Below are positions 18,503-25,421 of a DNA stretch of 64,000 nt, in pieces. The notes under the pieces are model-generated. The model saw only the letters and a list, made by a program, of their open reading frames with translations. It ran no database searches and had not been told where the DNA came from. Positions within the stretch are counted from its first letter, which is position 1. Every line of letters starts with the position of its first letter. Position numbers and translations under genes: made by a program. The DNA comes from JBGSTR01 sp963707135. GTDB lineage: Bacteria; Pseudomonadota; Gammaproteobacteria; Chromatiales; Chromatiaceae. The stretch lies in contig CAVPOY010000025.1 of the NCBI GenBank assembly GCA_963707135.1, positions 1-64,000 of the forward strand, given 5' to 3'.

Positions 18503-19002
18503 ACAAGGTCGTTCGCTTCCTGCTTCAGGCCCTGAACTATGCGGTGTTCATGGCCGTGGTCTGGTACTTCTCCTTTTCCCCGCCGTTCCGGCAGCTGGAG
18601 CCCGATCAAGGGGTGATCACGCTGGCGTTCGGCCATGCTGGGGAGCGGCGGGAGGAATGCCGCACCCTGAGTCCGGAGGAAATGGCGAAGCTGCCGCCCA
18701 ACATGCGCATCTCGACGGATTGTCCGCGGGAGCGTTCACCGGTCACGGTGGACCTGGTGCTGGACGGCGAGCTTGCCATCCGGGAGGTGGCCCATGCTCC
18801 CGGCCTCTTCTCCGATCAGGGCGTATCCGTCTTTCGAAGCGTCAAGGTTCCAGCCGGGGAGCACCGGCTCGCCGTCGCGATGAACGACAACGTCCGAGTC
18901 GAAGGGCCGACCTTTACCCACGAGGAGCTTGTCAACATCGAGCCGGGCCAGATGCTGGTCATTGACTTCGACAACCAGCAAAAGACGTTCGTCGTCAAGT
19001 AG
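18499..19002 (+). CDS. Membrane-anchored periplasmic protein of unknown function in the NOR-like cluster
   Basis: This 167-residue protein starts four bases inside the preceding gene (ATGA overlap), so it is translationally coupled to the cytochrome b fusion. One N-terminal helix (residues 8-26) anchors a domain rich in predicted beta strands (VTVDLVLDG, VFRSVKVPAGEHRLAVAMND, LVIDFDNQQKTFVV). Two cysteines lie in EECRTL and STDCPRE. I do not recognise a family. Position between the cytochrome b and the second subunit I homologue, plus a subunit-II-like topology without CuA ligands, suggests a partner of one of them; that is inference. Confidence 0.75.
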   Translation: MNKVVRFLLQALNYAVFMAVVWYFSFSPPFRQLEPDQGVITLAFGHAGERREECRTLSPEEMAKLPPNMRISTDCPRERSPVTVDLVLDGELAIREVAHAPGLFSDQGVSVFRSVKVPAGEHRLAVAMNDNVRVEGPTFTHEELVNIEPGQMLVIDFDNQQKTFVVK

Positions 19003-19020
19003 CCGAGAGGGGAGCGGGCG

Positions 19021-20388
19021 ATGGACCAACGGCATTCCGCCGACTCGTTCAGTCTCGCTCCTCCGGGTGGGCGCATGCGCGACCTCGCCGTCGGCTGGCT
19101 GCTGCTCGCCCTGGGTGCCCTGGTGGTGGGGTGGCTCTTCACCTTTCTGGTCCTGTTCTCCCGGGCCCCGGGCATCCAGGAGGTGTTTCCCTGGGTCGAT
19201 CTCTTTCACACCGCCCTGGTAGTGAATGTGAATCTGACGGTCCTGGTCTGGTTCGTGGCCTTCGCCGGCCTGCTCTGGACCCTCAATAGCACGGAACTCT
19301 GCACCCTCTGCGGATGGGTCGCACTGATGCTTGCCGTTGCCGGCACACTGGTCATTTCCGCCTCGCCCCTCGTTGGCGCGGGTGGGCCACTGATAAGCAA
19401 CTATGTCCCCGTGCTAAGAGATCCGGCCTTTTTCTACGGCTTGGCTGTTTTCGGGGTCGGCTTCGCGCTCCTGGTCTTGCGCGGGCTGCTGTTTTCAGTC
19501 CCGATGGAGAGAAACATGAGCGGCGAGGGCGCCCTGAGCTTCGGGCTCTACACCGGTCTGCTGACCGCGCTCCTCGCCGTCCTGGCGTTCGTTTGGTCCT
19601 ATATCGCACTTCCGACCGTGCTCGAAGACGAGTTCTATTTCGAGCTCCTGTTCTGGGGTAGCGGGCACCTGCTCCAGTTCATGCACACGCTGCTGATGCT
19701 GGTGGCCTGGCTCTGGCTGGCGACCGCGTCCGGCGCGGATCCCGGGTTGAGTCCAAGGGTAGTCGTGTTTCTGTTCGCCCTCGGCTTTGCCCCGACCCTG
19801 TTCACGCCGTTCATCTATCTCAGCTATGAAGTCGCCTCGCCCGACCACGGGATGACGTTTTATCTGCTGATGAAGTACGGCGGCGGGCTCGCGGCGGTAC
19901 CGTTGGGTCTGGCGGTGGTGTGGGCCGTTCTGAAGACCAGGGGGCAGGATTCCGTTTTCAACCCGATTCGTGGCGCCCTGTTATTCTCGATCCTGCTGTT
20001 CGGCGTGGGCGGTGTGATCGGATTCCTGATCAGCGGCGGAGACACCCGGGTGCCGGCCCATTATCACGGCTCGATCGTCGCGGTGACCCTGGCCTACATG
20101 GGTCTAAGCTACCATCTGCTGCCCCGTTTGGGGTTTCGAGAGCCGCTTGGGCGGATGGCGAGCTGGCAGCCCATCGTCTACGGCAGCGGCCAGCTGCTGC
20201 ACGTGCTGGGGCTCGCCTGGTCGGGCGGCCACGGCGTGGCGCGCAAGACCGCGGGCGCCGCCCAGGGGCTCGACAGCCTCGCGGAGATCATCGGCATGGG
20301 CATCCTGGGCCTCGGCGGGCTGATCGCCATGATCGGGGGCGTGATGTATCTCGTCGTCGTCTTCCTGGCGATGCGGCCGGTGAGGTAG
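19021..20388 (+). CDS. Second heme-copper subunit I homologue lacking the helix VII CuB histidines
   Basis: This 455-residue membrane protein of about 12 helices has the heme-copper subunit I layout. H63 in helix II (DLFHTALVVNVNL) and H347/H349 in helix X (VPAHYHGSIVAVTL) match the heme ligands. Helix VI has FWGSGHLLQF with H216. The expected helix VII HH is replaced by APTLFTPFIYLSYE, with no His until H276. At least two of three CuB ligands are therefore missing, and there is no HxxxY. It may bind hemes without a normal binuclear centre, acting as an electron-transfer or regulatory paralogue, or use a different metal site. RBS is GAGGGGAG. Confidence 0.78.
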   Translation: MDQRHSADSFSLAPPGGRMRDLAVGWLLLALGALVVGWLFTFLVLFSRAPGIQEVFPWVDLFHTALVVNVNLTVLVWFVAFAGLLWTLNSTELCTLCGWVALMLAVAGTLVISASPLVGAGGPLISNYVPVLRDPAFFYGLAVFGVGFALLVLRGLLFSVPMERNMSGEGALSFGLYTGLLTALLAVLAFVWSYIALPTVLEDEFYFELLFWGSGHLLQFMHTLLMLVAWLWLATASGADPGLSPRVVVFLFALGFAPTLFTPFIYLSYEVASPDHGMTFYLLMKYGGGLAAVPLGLAVVWAVLKTRGQDSVFNPIRGALLFSILLFGVGGVIGFLISGGDTRVPAHYHGSIVAVTLAYMGLSYHLLPRLGFREPLGRMASWQPIVYGSGQLLHVLGLAWSGGHGVARKTAGAAQGLDSLAEIIGMGILGLGGLIAMIGGVMYLVVVFLAMRPVR

Positions 20389-20430
20389 GTGCCGGCACCC
20401 GATCCTTCCGCGGCGGCCGGGCAGCCCGTT

Positions 20431-20808
20431 ATGTACCTGTTGGCGAAGAACATTCACGTCTCCTGCGTGGTCCTTACCTGGCTGATGTTTTTCGTGCGGG
20501 GCATCTGGATGCTTTGCGACTCGCCCCTGTTGCGCAAGAAACTGACGCGGACGATACCGCCGGTCGTCGATACGCTGCTGCTGGGCAGTGCCATTACGAT
20601 GGCGATTATCCTGCACCAGTATCCGATCACGCATCCCTGGCTTACGGCGAAGCTAATCGGGCTGCTCTGTTATATCGGGCTCGGCATGGTCGCCCTGACC
20701 TATGGCAGAACCAAGAGGATTCGGACGCTGGCGCTGGTCGGCGCGCATCTGTGCTTCTTCTACATCGTCTCGGTGGCTCTGACGCGTGATCCTGCCGTTT
20801 TCCCGTGA
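20431..20808 (+). CDS. SirB-family membrane protein
   Basis: This 125-residue protein has four predicted helices, beginning MYLLAKNIHVSCVVLTWLMFFVRG. It matches the SirB family (PF04247) by the N-terminal K-x-x-H-x-x-x-V pattern and the FFVRG motif. The name comes from a Salmonella invasion-gene regulator, but the biochemical role is unknown. The ATG at 20431 was chosen; a GTG at 20389 directly after the previous stop is in frame and has a better RBS, so coupled translation is possible. It appears to be the last gene of the plus-strand NOR-like cluster. Confidence 0.75.
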   Translation: MYLLAKNIHVSCVVLTWLMFFVRGIWMLCDSPLLRKKLTRTIPPVVDTLLLGSAITMAIILHQYPITHPWLTAKLIGLLCYIGLGMVALTYGRTKRIRTLALVGAHLCFFYIVSVALTRDPAVFP

Positions 20809-20895
20809 TTCCGGTTCGCCGGATGATCGAAAAGGGGAAGGTCATGCGCCGCGTCGTCCCCCGGATCGCCGATTCGGCACGGCAGGTGGGGCAGT

Positions 20896-21246
20896 CTAAC
20901 GCTTTTTTCGCCACTGCCCTGCGGCCCAGTAGAGGAAGGCGACGATCGCCAGGATATTGATGATGAAGCCTATGGCAAAGAAGCCGGTCAGATCCTTTGA
21001 GGGCTTCCCGGTGGTGAGCCCGTCATCCCCGTTCGGGGGCTTGACGTCGATCGGCGCGCGGCCCGGCTGGCCGTATCCGGCCGGCTCGTATGCGGTGGGT
21101 GCCTGTGTCAGTGAATCGGGGCGGGCAGGCCCCGCGCTGGATCGCTCGGTATCTTGCCCGGTTGCAGATACGGAAATATTCAACAGCAACGTAATGCAAG
21201 CGAGCGTCCACCCGACACTCTTTCTGATCTTTTCCACGGTACTCAT
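20896..21246 (-). CDS. Small exported or membrane protein, unknown
   Basis: Starting from MSTVEKIRKSVGW, the protein has about 116 residues (an upstream ATG at 21264 is also in frame). An N-terminal signal-like helix (TLACITLLLNISVSATG) precedes a Pro/Gly-rich linker. A second hydrophobic helix (GFFAIGFIINILAIVAFLYWAAGQW) is followed by a basic RKKR tail. I do not recognise the family. It is divergent from the pilin-like gene at 21286 and convergent with the NOR-like cluster. Confidence 0.55.
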   Translation of the reverse strand: MSTVEKIRKSVGWTLACITLLLNISVSATGQDTERSSAGPARPDSLTQAPTAYEPAGYGQPGRAPIDVKPPNGDDGLTTGKPSKDLTGFFAIGFIINILAIVAFLYWAAGQWRKKR

Positions 21247-21285
21247 TCCCCGGCAATTTTCCACGCCAATTCCTCGAGTCCAGTC

Positions 21286-21756
21286 ATGAGATACAGCAAC
21301 CCAACGATGTTACCTCAAGCGAAAAGCTCCTGTGGCCACACGCGACTCGGCATGGCCTTTGTCGTTTTACTGGTCGTGTTCGGCGTACTGCTAGCCGTTA
21401 CCAAGTATCTGGACCTTACCGAACTTACGGAAGGATCGATGGACGAGGGCGTCGTCAAGGCCGTACAGCAGGGTATTTCCGCCTATGCGAAGAATTCAAA
21501 GGGCTCGGGTAGACCTGCGTCGCCCTATCCAGATGTGCTGGATGAGGCGGACGTGGGCGATTCAACCCCCAATAATCTTTTTTTCTTCTATGTATTGCCA
21601 AAGGGGATCGCCGTCGAGGGCTGGGCGAAAACCGGGAAAAATGAATACCGTTCGCCCAGCGGAGGAATTTACGTCTACGATTCCCTGTCAGGCACCTTCG
21701 CGCTTCAAAGTGCCAGCAGGGATGCGCCCGAGTATGACCCCGGTCGAATCAAGTGA
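21286..21756 (+). CDS. Hypothetical membrane-anchored protein, pseudopilin-like layout
   Basis: This 156-residue protein starts MRYSNPTMLPQAK. A single hydrophobic helix (GMAFVVLLVVFGVLLAVTKYLDLTEL) is followed by a soluble domain with GGIYVYDSLSGTFAL near the end. The shape recalls a pseudopilin with a long leader, but there is no clear GFxxxE prepilin cleavage motif. It is followed 10 bp later by a lipoprotein gene, and the two are probably cotranscribed. Confidence 0.55.
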   Translation: MRYSNPTMLPQAKSSCGHTRLGMAFVVLLVVFGVLLAVTKYLDLTELTEGSMDEGVVKAVQQGISAYAKNSKGSGRPASPYPDVLDEADVGDSTPNNLFFFYVLPKGIAVEGWAKTGKNEYRSPSGGIYVYDSLSGTFALQSASRDAPEYDPGRIK

Positions 21757-21766
21757 CCCTGATGCT

Positions 21767-22165
21767 ATGAAACACTTCGCGATCGCTCTGCTGGTCATGA
21801 TCCCCTTGTTGGCTGGGTGCGGCCGGGAGGAGGAACCGTCGGGTCTGGCGATAAGCGGCTTTGTCGATCTGCTGAAGGATCAGGGCATAGACGGGACGCT
21901 GGACGTCGTCACGCCGAGCAACGCGGACATCGAGTATGTGGCGAACTTTGTGATAGCCAAGTATACGAGCACGCGCATCATCTCCTTTTTCAAGTTCACC
22001 GATCCGGAAAGGGCAGAGCACAATCTTCAGGAGGCCCTGAAGAACCCGAAGATGTCGGGGCAGGCGATAAACGGCAGCATCCTGATGGCCGCAACCTTTT
22101 ATCCGCCGGACGAGTCCGCGGTCGAAAGGATCAGGGATATGTTCCTCGCCTACAAGTTCGAGTAG
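21767..22165 (+). CDS. Small lipoprotein, unknown
   Basis: This 132-residue protein has a lipobox LLAGC at residues 14-18, so it should be a membrane-attached lipoprotein. The mature part reads SGFVDLLKDQGIDGTLDVVTPSNADIEYVANFVIAKYTS and has no further cysteines or known catalytic motif. It lies 10 bp downstream of the pilin-like gene. No family recognised. Confidence 0.65.
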   Translation: MKHFAIALLVMIPLLAGCGREEEPSGLAISGFVDLLKDQGIDGTLDVVTPSNADIEYVANFVIAKYTSTRIISFFKFTDPERAEHNLQEALKNPKMSGQAINGSILMAATFYPPDESAVERIRDMFLAYKFE

Positions 22166-22185
22166 GCGGCGGCCCAAGGAGTCGG

Positions 22186-22290
22186 CTATCTGGGCCAGAA
22201 GAAATAGGCTAGAACAAGCGCCAGAACCCAAACCAGGAACAGCACCAGGGTTCCAGACGGAAACGGCTTGTTCTCATTATCCGTCGGCAT
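22186..22290 (-). CDS. 34-residue single-helix membrane protein
   Basis: A minus-strand ATG at 22290 opens a 34-codon frame: MPTDNENKPFPSG, one hydrophobic helix (TLVLFLVWVLALVLAYFF) and WPR. The short polar N-terminus with one helix resembles tiny oxidase subunits such as the CcoQ/subunit IV type. It is the last gene of a minus-strand run of membrane proteins downstream of the hemerythrin. Support is its clean topology and position only. Confidence 0.5.
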   Translation of the reverse strand: MPTDNENKPFPSGTLVLFLVWVLALVLAYFFWPR

Positions 22291-22340
22291 GGTCAGAAGA
22301 CTCCTGTTCCGTTTCATCGCTCGTTCGAGCGGCGTCGTGG

Positions 22341-22529
22341 TCAGTCGACCGCGGTCAGGTGATTGATGAGATTGAAGACGATCAGGGACAGGGCCAGGAT
22401 GATCCCGAAGAAGATCAGTGAGCGCTGCTCGAAGCGTTCACCCCTTCGAATCTCGATAAAATTGAGTATCCGGTCGGAGACGAAATACAGCGCAAGTCCC
22501 GCCAGCGTGAAGTAGACGAACTCTATCAC
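22341..22529 (-). CDS. 62-residue two-helix membrane protein
   Basis: MIEFVYFTLAGLALYFVSDRIL forms the first helix, a charged loop EIRRGERFEQRS follows, and LIFFGIILALSLIVFNLI forms the second. It lies between the DUF420 gene and the 34-residue gene on the same strand with short gaps. No family is recognised. The context suggests assembly or stabilisation of a respiratory complex. Confidence 0.6.
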   Translation of the reverse strand: MIEFVYFTLAGLALYFVSDRILNFIEIRRGERFEQRSLIFFGIILALSLIVFNLINHLTAVD

Positions 22530-22574
22530 GTGGTTACCTCTGGCCTGAGCAGATGAGCCGAAGCGCCCGATCCA

Positions 22575-23018
22575 TCATTCCGGACCACCCAGCGTCGGTG
22601 GGTATAACTGAAACGCCATCAGATAGATCACCACTCCGGTTACCGAGACATAGACCCACAGCGGGAGCGTCCAGCGGGCAAGACGGCGATGACTGTCGAA
22701 CGTGCCGCGCACGGCTCGGGTCAGCGTCACGAGGATCAGGGGCACCATGACACCCGCCAGAAGCACATGTGAGACGAGAACGGAGAAGTAGAAGACACGG
22801 ACCGCACCTTGCCCCCCGAAGGAGACGTTTCCGACCTGGTAGTGATAGTAGAGATAAGAAACGAGAAACAGGGAGGAAACCGTCAGGGCCGTCACCATCA
22901 AAGTCGCGTGAAAGACATGATTTCCACGGCGCACGAACAAGTAGGCCACACAGGCCAATGAGGCGGCAGTCACATTGAGGGTTGCCAATACGGGCGGGAG
23001 GACCGCAACCAGATTCAC
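22575..23018 (-). CDS. DUF420 (YozB/CtaM-like) membrane protein
   Basis: This 147-residue protein has four or five helices. The DUF420 pattern is visible: an N-terminal PPVLATLNVTAASL, HVFHATLMVTALTVSSLFLVSYLYYHY, then SHVLLAGVMVPLILVTLTRA and the conserved HRRLARWTLPLWVYVSVTGVVIYLM. Members are commonly linked to heme-copper oxidase assembly in other bacteria. It lies 32 bp after the hemerythrin gene, so they probably share one transcript under the box at 23577-23590. Confidence 0.85.
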   Translation of the reverse strand: MNLVAVLPPVLATLNVTAASLACVAYLFVRRGNHVFHATLMVTALTVSSLFLVSYLYYHYQVGNVSFGGQGAVRVFYFSVLVSHVLLAGVMVPLILVTLTRAVRGTFDSHRRLARWTLPLWVYVSVTGVVIYLMAFQLYPPTLGGPE

Positions 23019-23050
23019 GCGAAAAGCCCCTGAAGAAGGCCTGTATTTAG

Positions 23051-23503
23051 CTACTTGACCCCCTTGGACAGGAAGAACTCCCGGTAGCGGAAGTCGATCT
23101 CATTGATGTGCCCGTACAGCCAATTCCAAAGCAGGGTGCTGAGGCTGCCCTTGAACTTAACGTTCCGATTGTTGATCTGAGACTGGATCTTCGCCATTTC
23201 CTCGACAAACTTGTCGTGCAGGCGTTTGTGCGCCGTGAAATCCGGATATTGATAGCGCACCATCAGCTCCTCCTCGTCGCGAAAATGCTCGGCGACGAAT
23301 CGGCTGATCCGGCTGTAGAGGGCGTCGATATGCTTCCAGTCGTCGCGGGTCGGCTCCCGCTTCGCGAGCTCCTCGACGAGCTGCTGAAACTCCACCGCGT
23401 AACTGGCCAACCGAAGGTGCTGCTGATTCAGTTTCGCGGGGCCGACGTCCGACAACAGACAACGCGGGCTTTCGCGGGATTCAGTGGGCTTGGTACCCAG
23501 CAT
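23051..23503 (-). CDS. Bacteriohemerythrin (soluble)
   Basis: This 150-residue four-helix di-iron protein binds O2 and possibly NO. Iron ligands are visible in order: His in NQQHLRLASY, His/Glu in AEHFRDEEELM, the H-x3-H of AHKRLHDKFVEEM and His/Asp in YGHINEIDFRYREFF. The extra 20-residue N-terminus has no known role. A near-perfect DNR/FNR box lies 74 bp upstream of its start. It heads the DUF420/small-protein run. Confidence 0.9.
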   Translation of the reverse strand: MLGTKPTESRESPRCLLSDVGPAKLNQQHLRLASYAVEFQQLVEELAKREPTRDDWKHIDALYSRISRFVAEHFRDEEELMVRYQYPDFTAHKRLHDKFVEEMAKIQSQINNRNVKFKGSLSTLLWNWLYGHINEIDFRYREFFLSKGVK

Positions 23504-23576
23504 GGCTCATCTCCGGGCAGGAACGTTTTTTGGTTGTCGGTCGCGGCAACGTACCGCTTGCGGCCCGAGGGGGACT

Positions 23577-23590
23577 TTGAGCCAGATCAA
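23577..23590. promoter_or_regulatory. DNR/FNR-type box before the hemerythrin-DUF420 genes
   Basis: TTGAGCCAGATCAA fits TTGAT-N4-ATCAA with one mismatch and is flanked by CT/AG, which extends the symmetry. It overlaps the 3' end of the SCO gene and lies 74 bp upstream of the minus-strand hemerythrin start. Confidence 0.65.
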
Positions 23591-24276
23591 AGCCCTCGTA
23601 TTCGCAGATATTGACCTACGATGGTCTCGACATCGTGCGGAAAAGAAAATGCAGCGACCAGGTTCGCCCGCGGATCCACGAGAAATATCGAGCCGGTGTG
23701 GCTGACAAGGTAATTTCCGGACGAATCCGCCGGCTCAATCTGGTAGCCGGCGCCGATCTGACGCGCCAAATTGTCGATCTCCTGCACCTCTCCTGTAGCG
23801 GCCGAGAAGCGCTCGTCGAAATAGGCCACGTACTCGGCCAGCCGTTCGGGTCGGTCGCGTCCGGGATCGACCGAGACGAAGACCACCTGGGTGTCCTCGA
23901 TCACGTCGGGATGCTGATCCAGCTTCCGGAAGACCGCCGACAGCGTCGCCAGCGCGGTCGGGCAGATGTCCGGACAATAGGTATAGCCGAAGAACAGCAG
24001 GGTCCATTTGCCTCTTAGCCGTTCGAGCGTGAAGGACTGGCCGGGCGGGGCGGCGCTTAGCGTGAAGTCCGCAAGGGCCTTCGGCTCGGGCCGGAGCACC
24101 GCCTGCAATTCCACTGGGATCGCTTTTCGCGGCGGGGAGGTTCCCAACCAGACCGCCATGCCGACGGAGGCGACCAGGATCGCCCCGATCAGGATCGACC
24201 TGAAGGCGAAATTCGTCTTGGCCGGCGTCCGCGCCCGCAACTCTTGCTCCCCTTCGGACGGCGTATCACCGTTCAT
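23587..24276 (-). CDS. SCO-family copper chaperone (N-terminally anchored)
   Basis: This 229-residue protein has an N-terminal cytoplasmic stretch, one membrane helix (ILIGAILVASVGMAVWL, residues 28-45) and a thioredoxin-fold SCO domain with the copper pair in YTYCPDICPTALATL, the QVVFVSVDPGRDRPERL strand-loop and the His ligand in LVSHTGSIFLVDP. This is the usual SCO architecture, unlike the C-anchored homologue at 15982. It probably serves CuA assembly. It lies downstream of the DNR-like regulator gene on the same strand. Confidence 0.92.
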   Translation of the reverse strand: MNGDTPSEGEQELRARTPAKTNFAFRSILIGAILVASVGMAVWLGTSPPRKAIPVELQAVLRPEPKALADFTLSAAPPGQSFTLERLRGKWTLLFFGYTYCPDICPTALATLSAVFRKLDQHPDVIEDTQVVFVSVDPGRDRPERLAEYVAYFDERFSAATGEVQEIDNLARQIGAGYQIEPADSSGNYLVSHTGSIFLVDPRANLVAAFSFPHDVETIVGQYLRIRGL

Positions 24277-24539
24277 TGCGTGTCTCCGTATCTGCTTTTG
24301 CCGCGCCGGTTTGCGACCCTGAGCTCGGAACCCCTTGCGGTCCGACGGTTACAGATCCGCGAAGCGTACCGCGCTCTGTGAGAGTGGCCGAGCCGTTCGT
24401 CAGAGCCGCGTCAATCGGGAGATCCGGGCCCCGTAGAGCCAGGGCAGCAGGGTCAGTCCGGGAACCAGCGCCCCCAGGGCCGCATCGGGCGGAGGCGGCG
24501 CGGCATTCTGGTCGGCAGTGCCCGTCGCGGGCCAAGCGG

Positions 24540-25298
24540 CTAGCGCCGATTTGTCGCCGGGGTTCCCGGCGGATGTGCCTGGGTTGAGCCTTCGCCGCCG
24601 GGCTGGCAGGGCAAGGGGTTCAGCTCGGCCGTGTCCACGAGCTCCGCGAGTGCCGTCAGCTCCTGGCGGTTGATGATGGTGATGTGGGCCCCGTAGACCG
24701 AGATCACGCCGTCCTGGCTTAGCTGCTTTATGACGCGGGAGAAGGTCTCGGGCTTGACCGACAGGCGCGAGGCCAGTACCCCTTTACGGACATCGAGCTC
24801 GAACGCCCGCCGGTCCTCCGGGCAGTGGTTGAGAAGATAACGGGCGACCCGACACTTGGCGGTGTGCAGGGTCAGATTGTCGATCTCGCCGATCAGTCCG
24901 CGCAGGCGCTGGCTGAGCGCCCCCAGGACCGCGAAGCAGGTATCCACCGACTCGCGCAGCATGGCGGAGAACTCCCTGGAGTCGATGCCGATCAGCTCGG
25001 ATGGCTCCAGCGCCGCGGCGCAGACCGGGTAACGGGGGGCATTCAGGAACATCAGCGCCTCGCCGAAGGTCTGTCCGGGGCAGACGATCTCGATCACCTT
25101 CTCGGCGCCCTCGGGCGAGAGGCGGAACAGGCGAACCTGGCCCTTCTGGACCAGATAGAAGCGCCGAGCCGGGTCGCCCTGGCTGAAGAGCCAAGCTCCC
25201 TCGTCGAGAGCCTGGCGGGTGGCGGTCTCTGAAACCCGTTCCAGTTGCTGGTCGCTGAGCCCCCACATCAGGGGGGCCCTGCGCAGTGCGTCGATCAT
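24540..25298 (-). CDS. dnr: Crp/Fnr-family regulator of DNR type
   Basis: This 252-residue protein has an N-terminal cyclic-nucleotide-binding-like barrel (WLFSQGDPARRFYLVQKGQVRLFRLSPEGAEKVIEIV, FGEALMFLNAPRYPV) closely patterned on Pseudomonas DNR. A C-terminal helix-turn-helix has SVKPETFSRVIKQLSQDGVI as recognition region. It has no N-terminal cysteine cluster, so it is not an oxygen-sensing FNR. DNR proteins bind heme and respond to NO to activate nir and nor genes. ATG 25298 with RBS GGAG was chosen over an upstream in-frame ATG at 25409. A matching box at 25396-25409 suggests autoregulation. The last 25 residues are a Gly/Pro-rich extension. Confidence 0.88.
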   Translation of the reverse strand: MIDALRRAPLMWGLSDQQLERVSETATRQALDEGAWLFSQGDPARRFYLVQKGQVRLFRLSPEGAEKVIEIVCPGQTFGEALMFLNAPRYPVCAAALEPSELIGIDSREFSAMLRESVDTCFAVLGALSQRLRGLIGEIDNLTLHTAKCRVARYLLNHCPEDRRAFELDVRKGVLASRLSVKPETFSRVIKQLSQDGVISVYGAHITIINRQELTALAELVDTAELNPLPCQPGGEGSTQAHPPGTPATNRR

Positions 25299-25395
25299 TC
25301 TTCGCTCCGCGTGTCGGTACGCTGACAGAAACGCCGGAGGGAAACGCCGACAAATCGGCCTCTCCCAAGGATCCATCGAACTCCGATTCGGAAAC

Positions 25396-25409
25396 TTAAC
25401 ACGGATCAA
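25396..25409. promoter_or_regulatory. DNR/FNR-type box upstream of dnr
   Basis: Read on the minus strand it is TTGATCCGTGTTAA, with a perfect left half and one mismatch in the right. It lies between nnrS and dnr, 98 bp before the dnr start. Confidence 0.55.
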
Positions 25410-25421
25410 GGCTGAAGCGGA

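Noticed and set aside
24266..24535. 89-codon minus-strand frame between dnr and the SCO gene
   Set aside because: Composition is Gly/Ala/Arg-rich like a non-coding frame in GC-rich DNA, with no RBS or family pattern, and its end overlaps the SCO start. Treated as intergenic.
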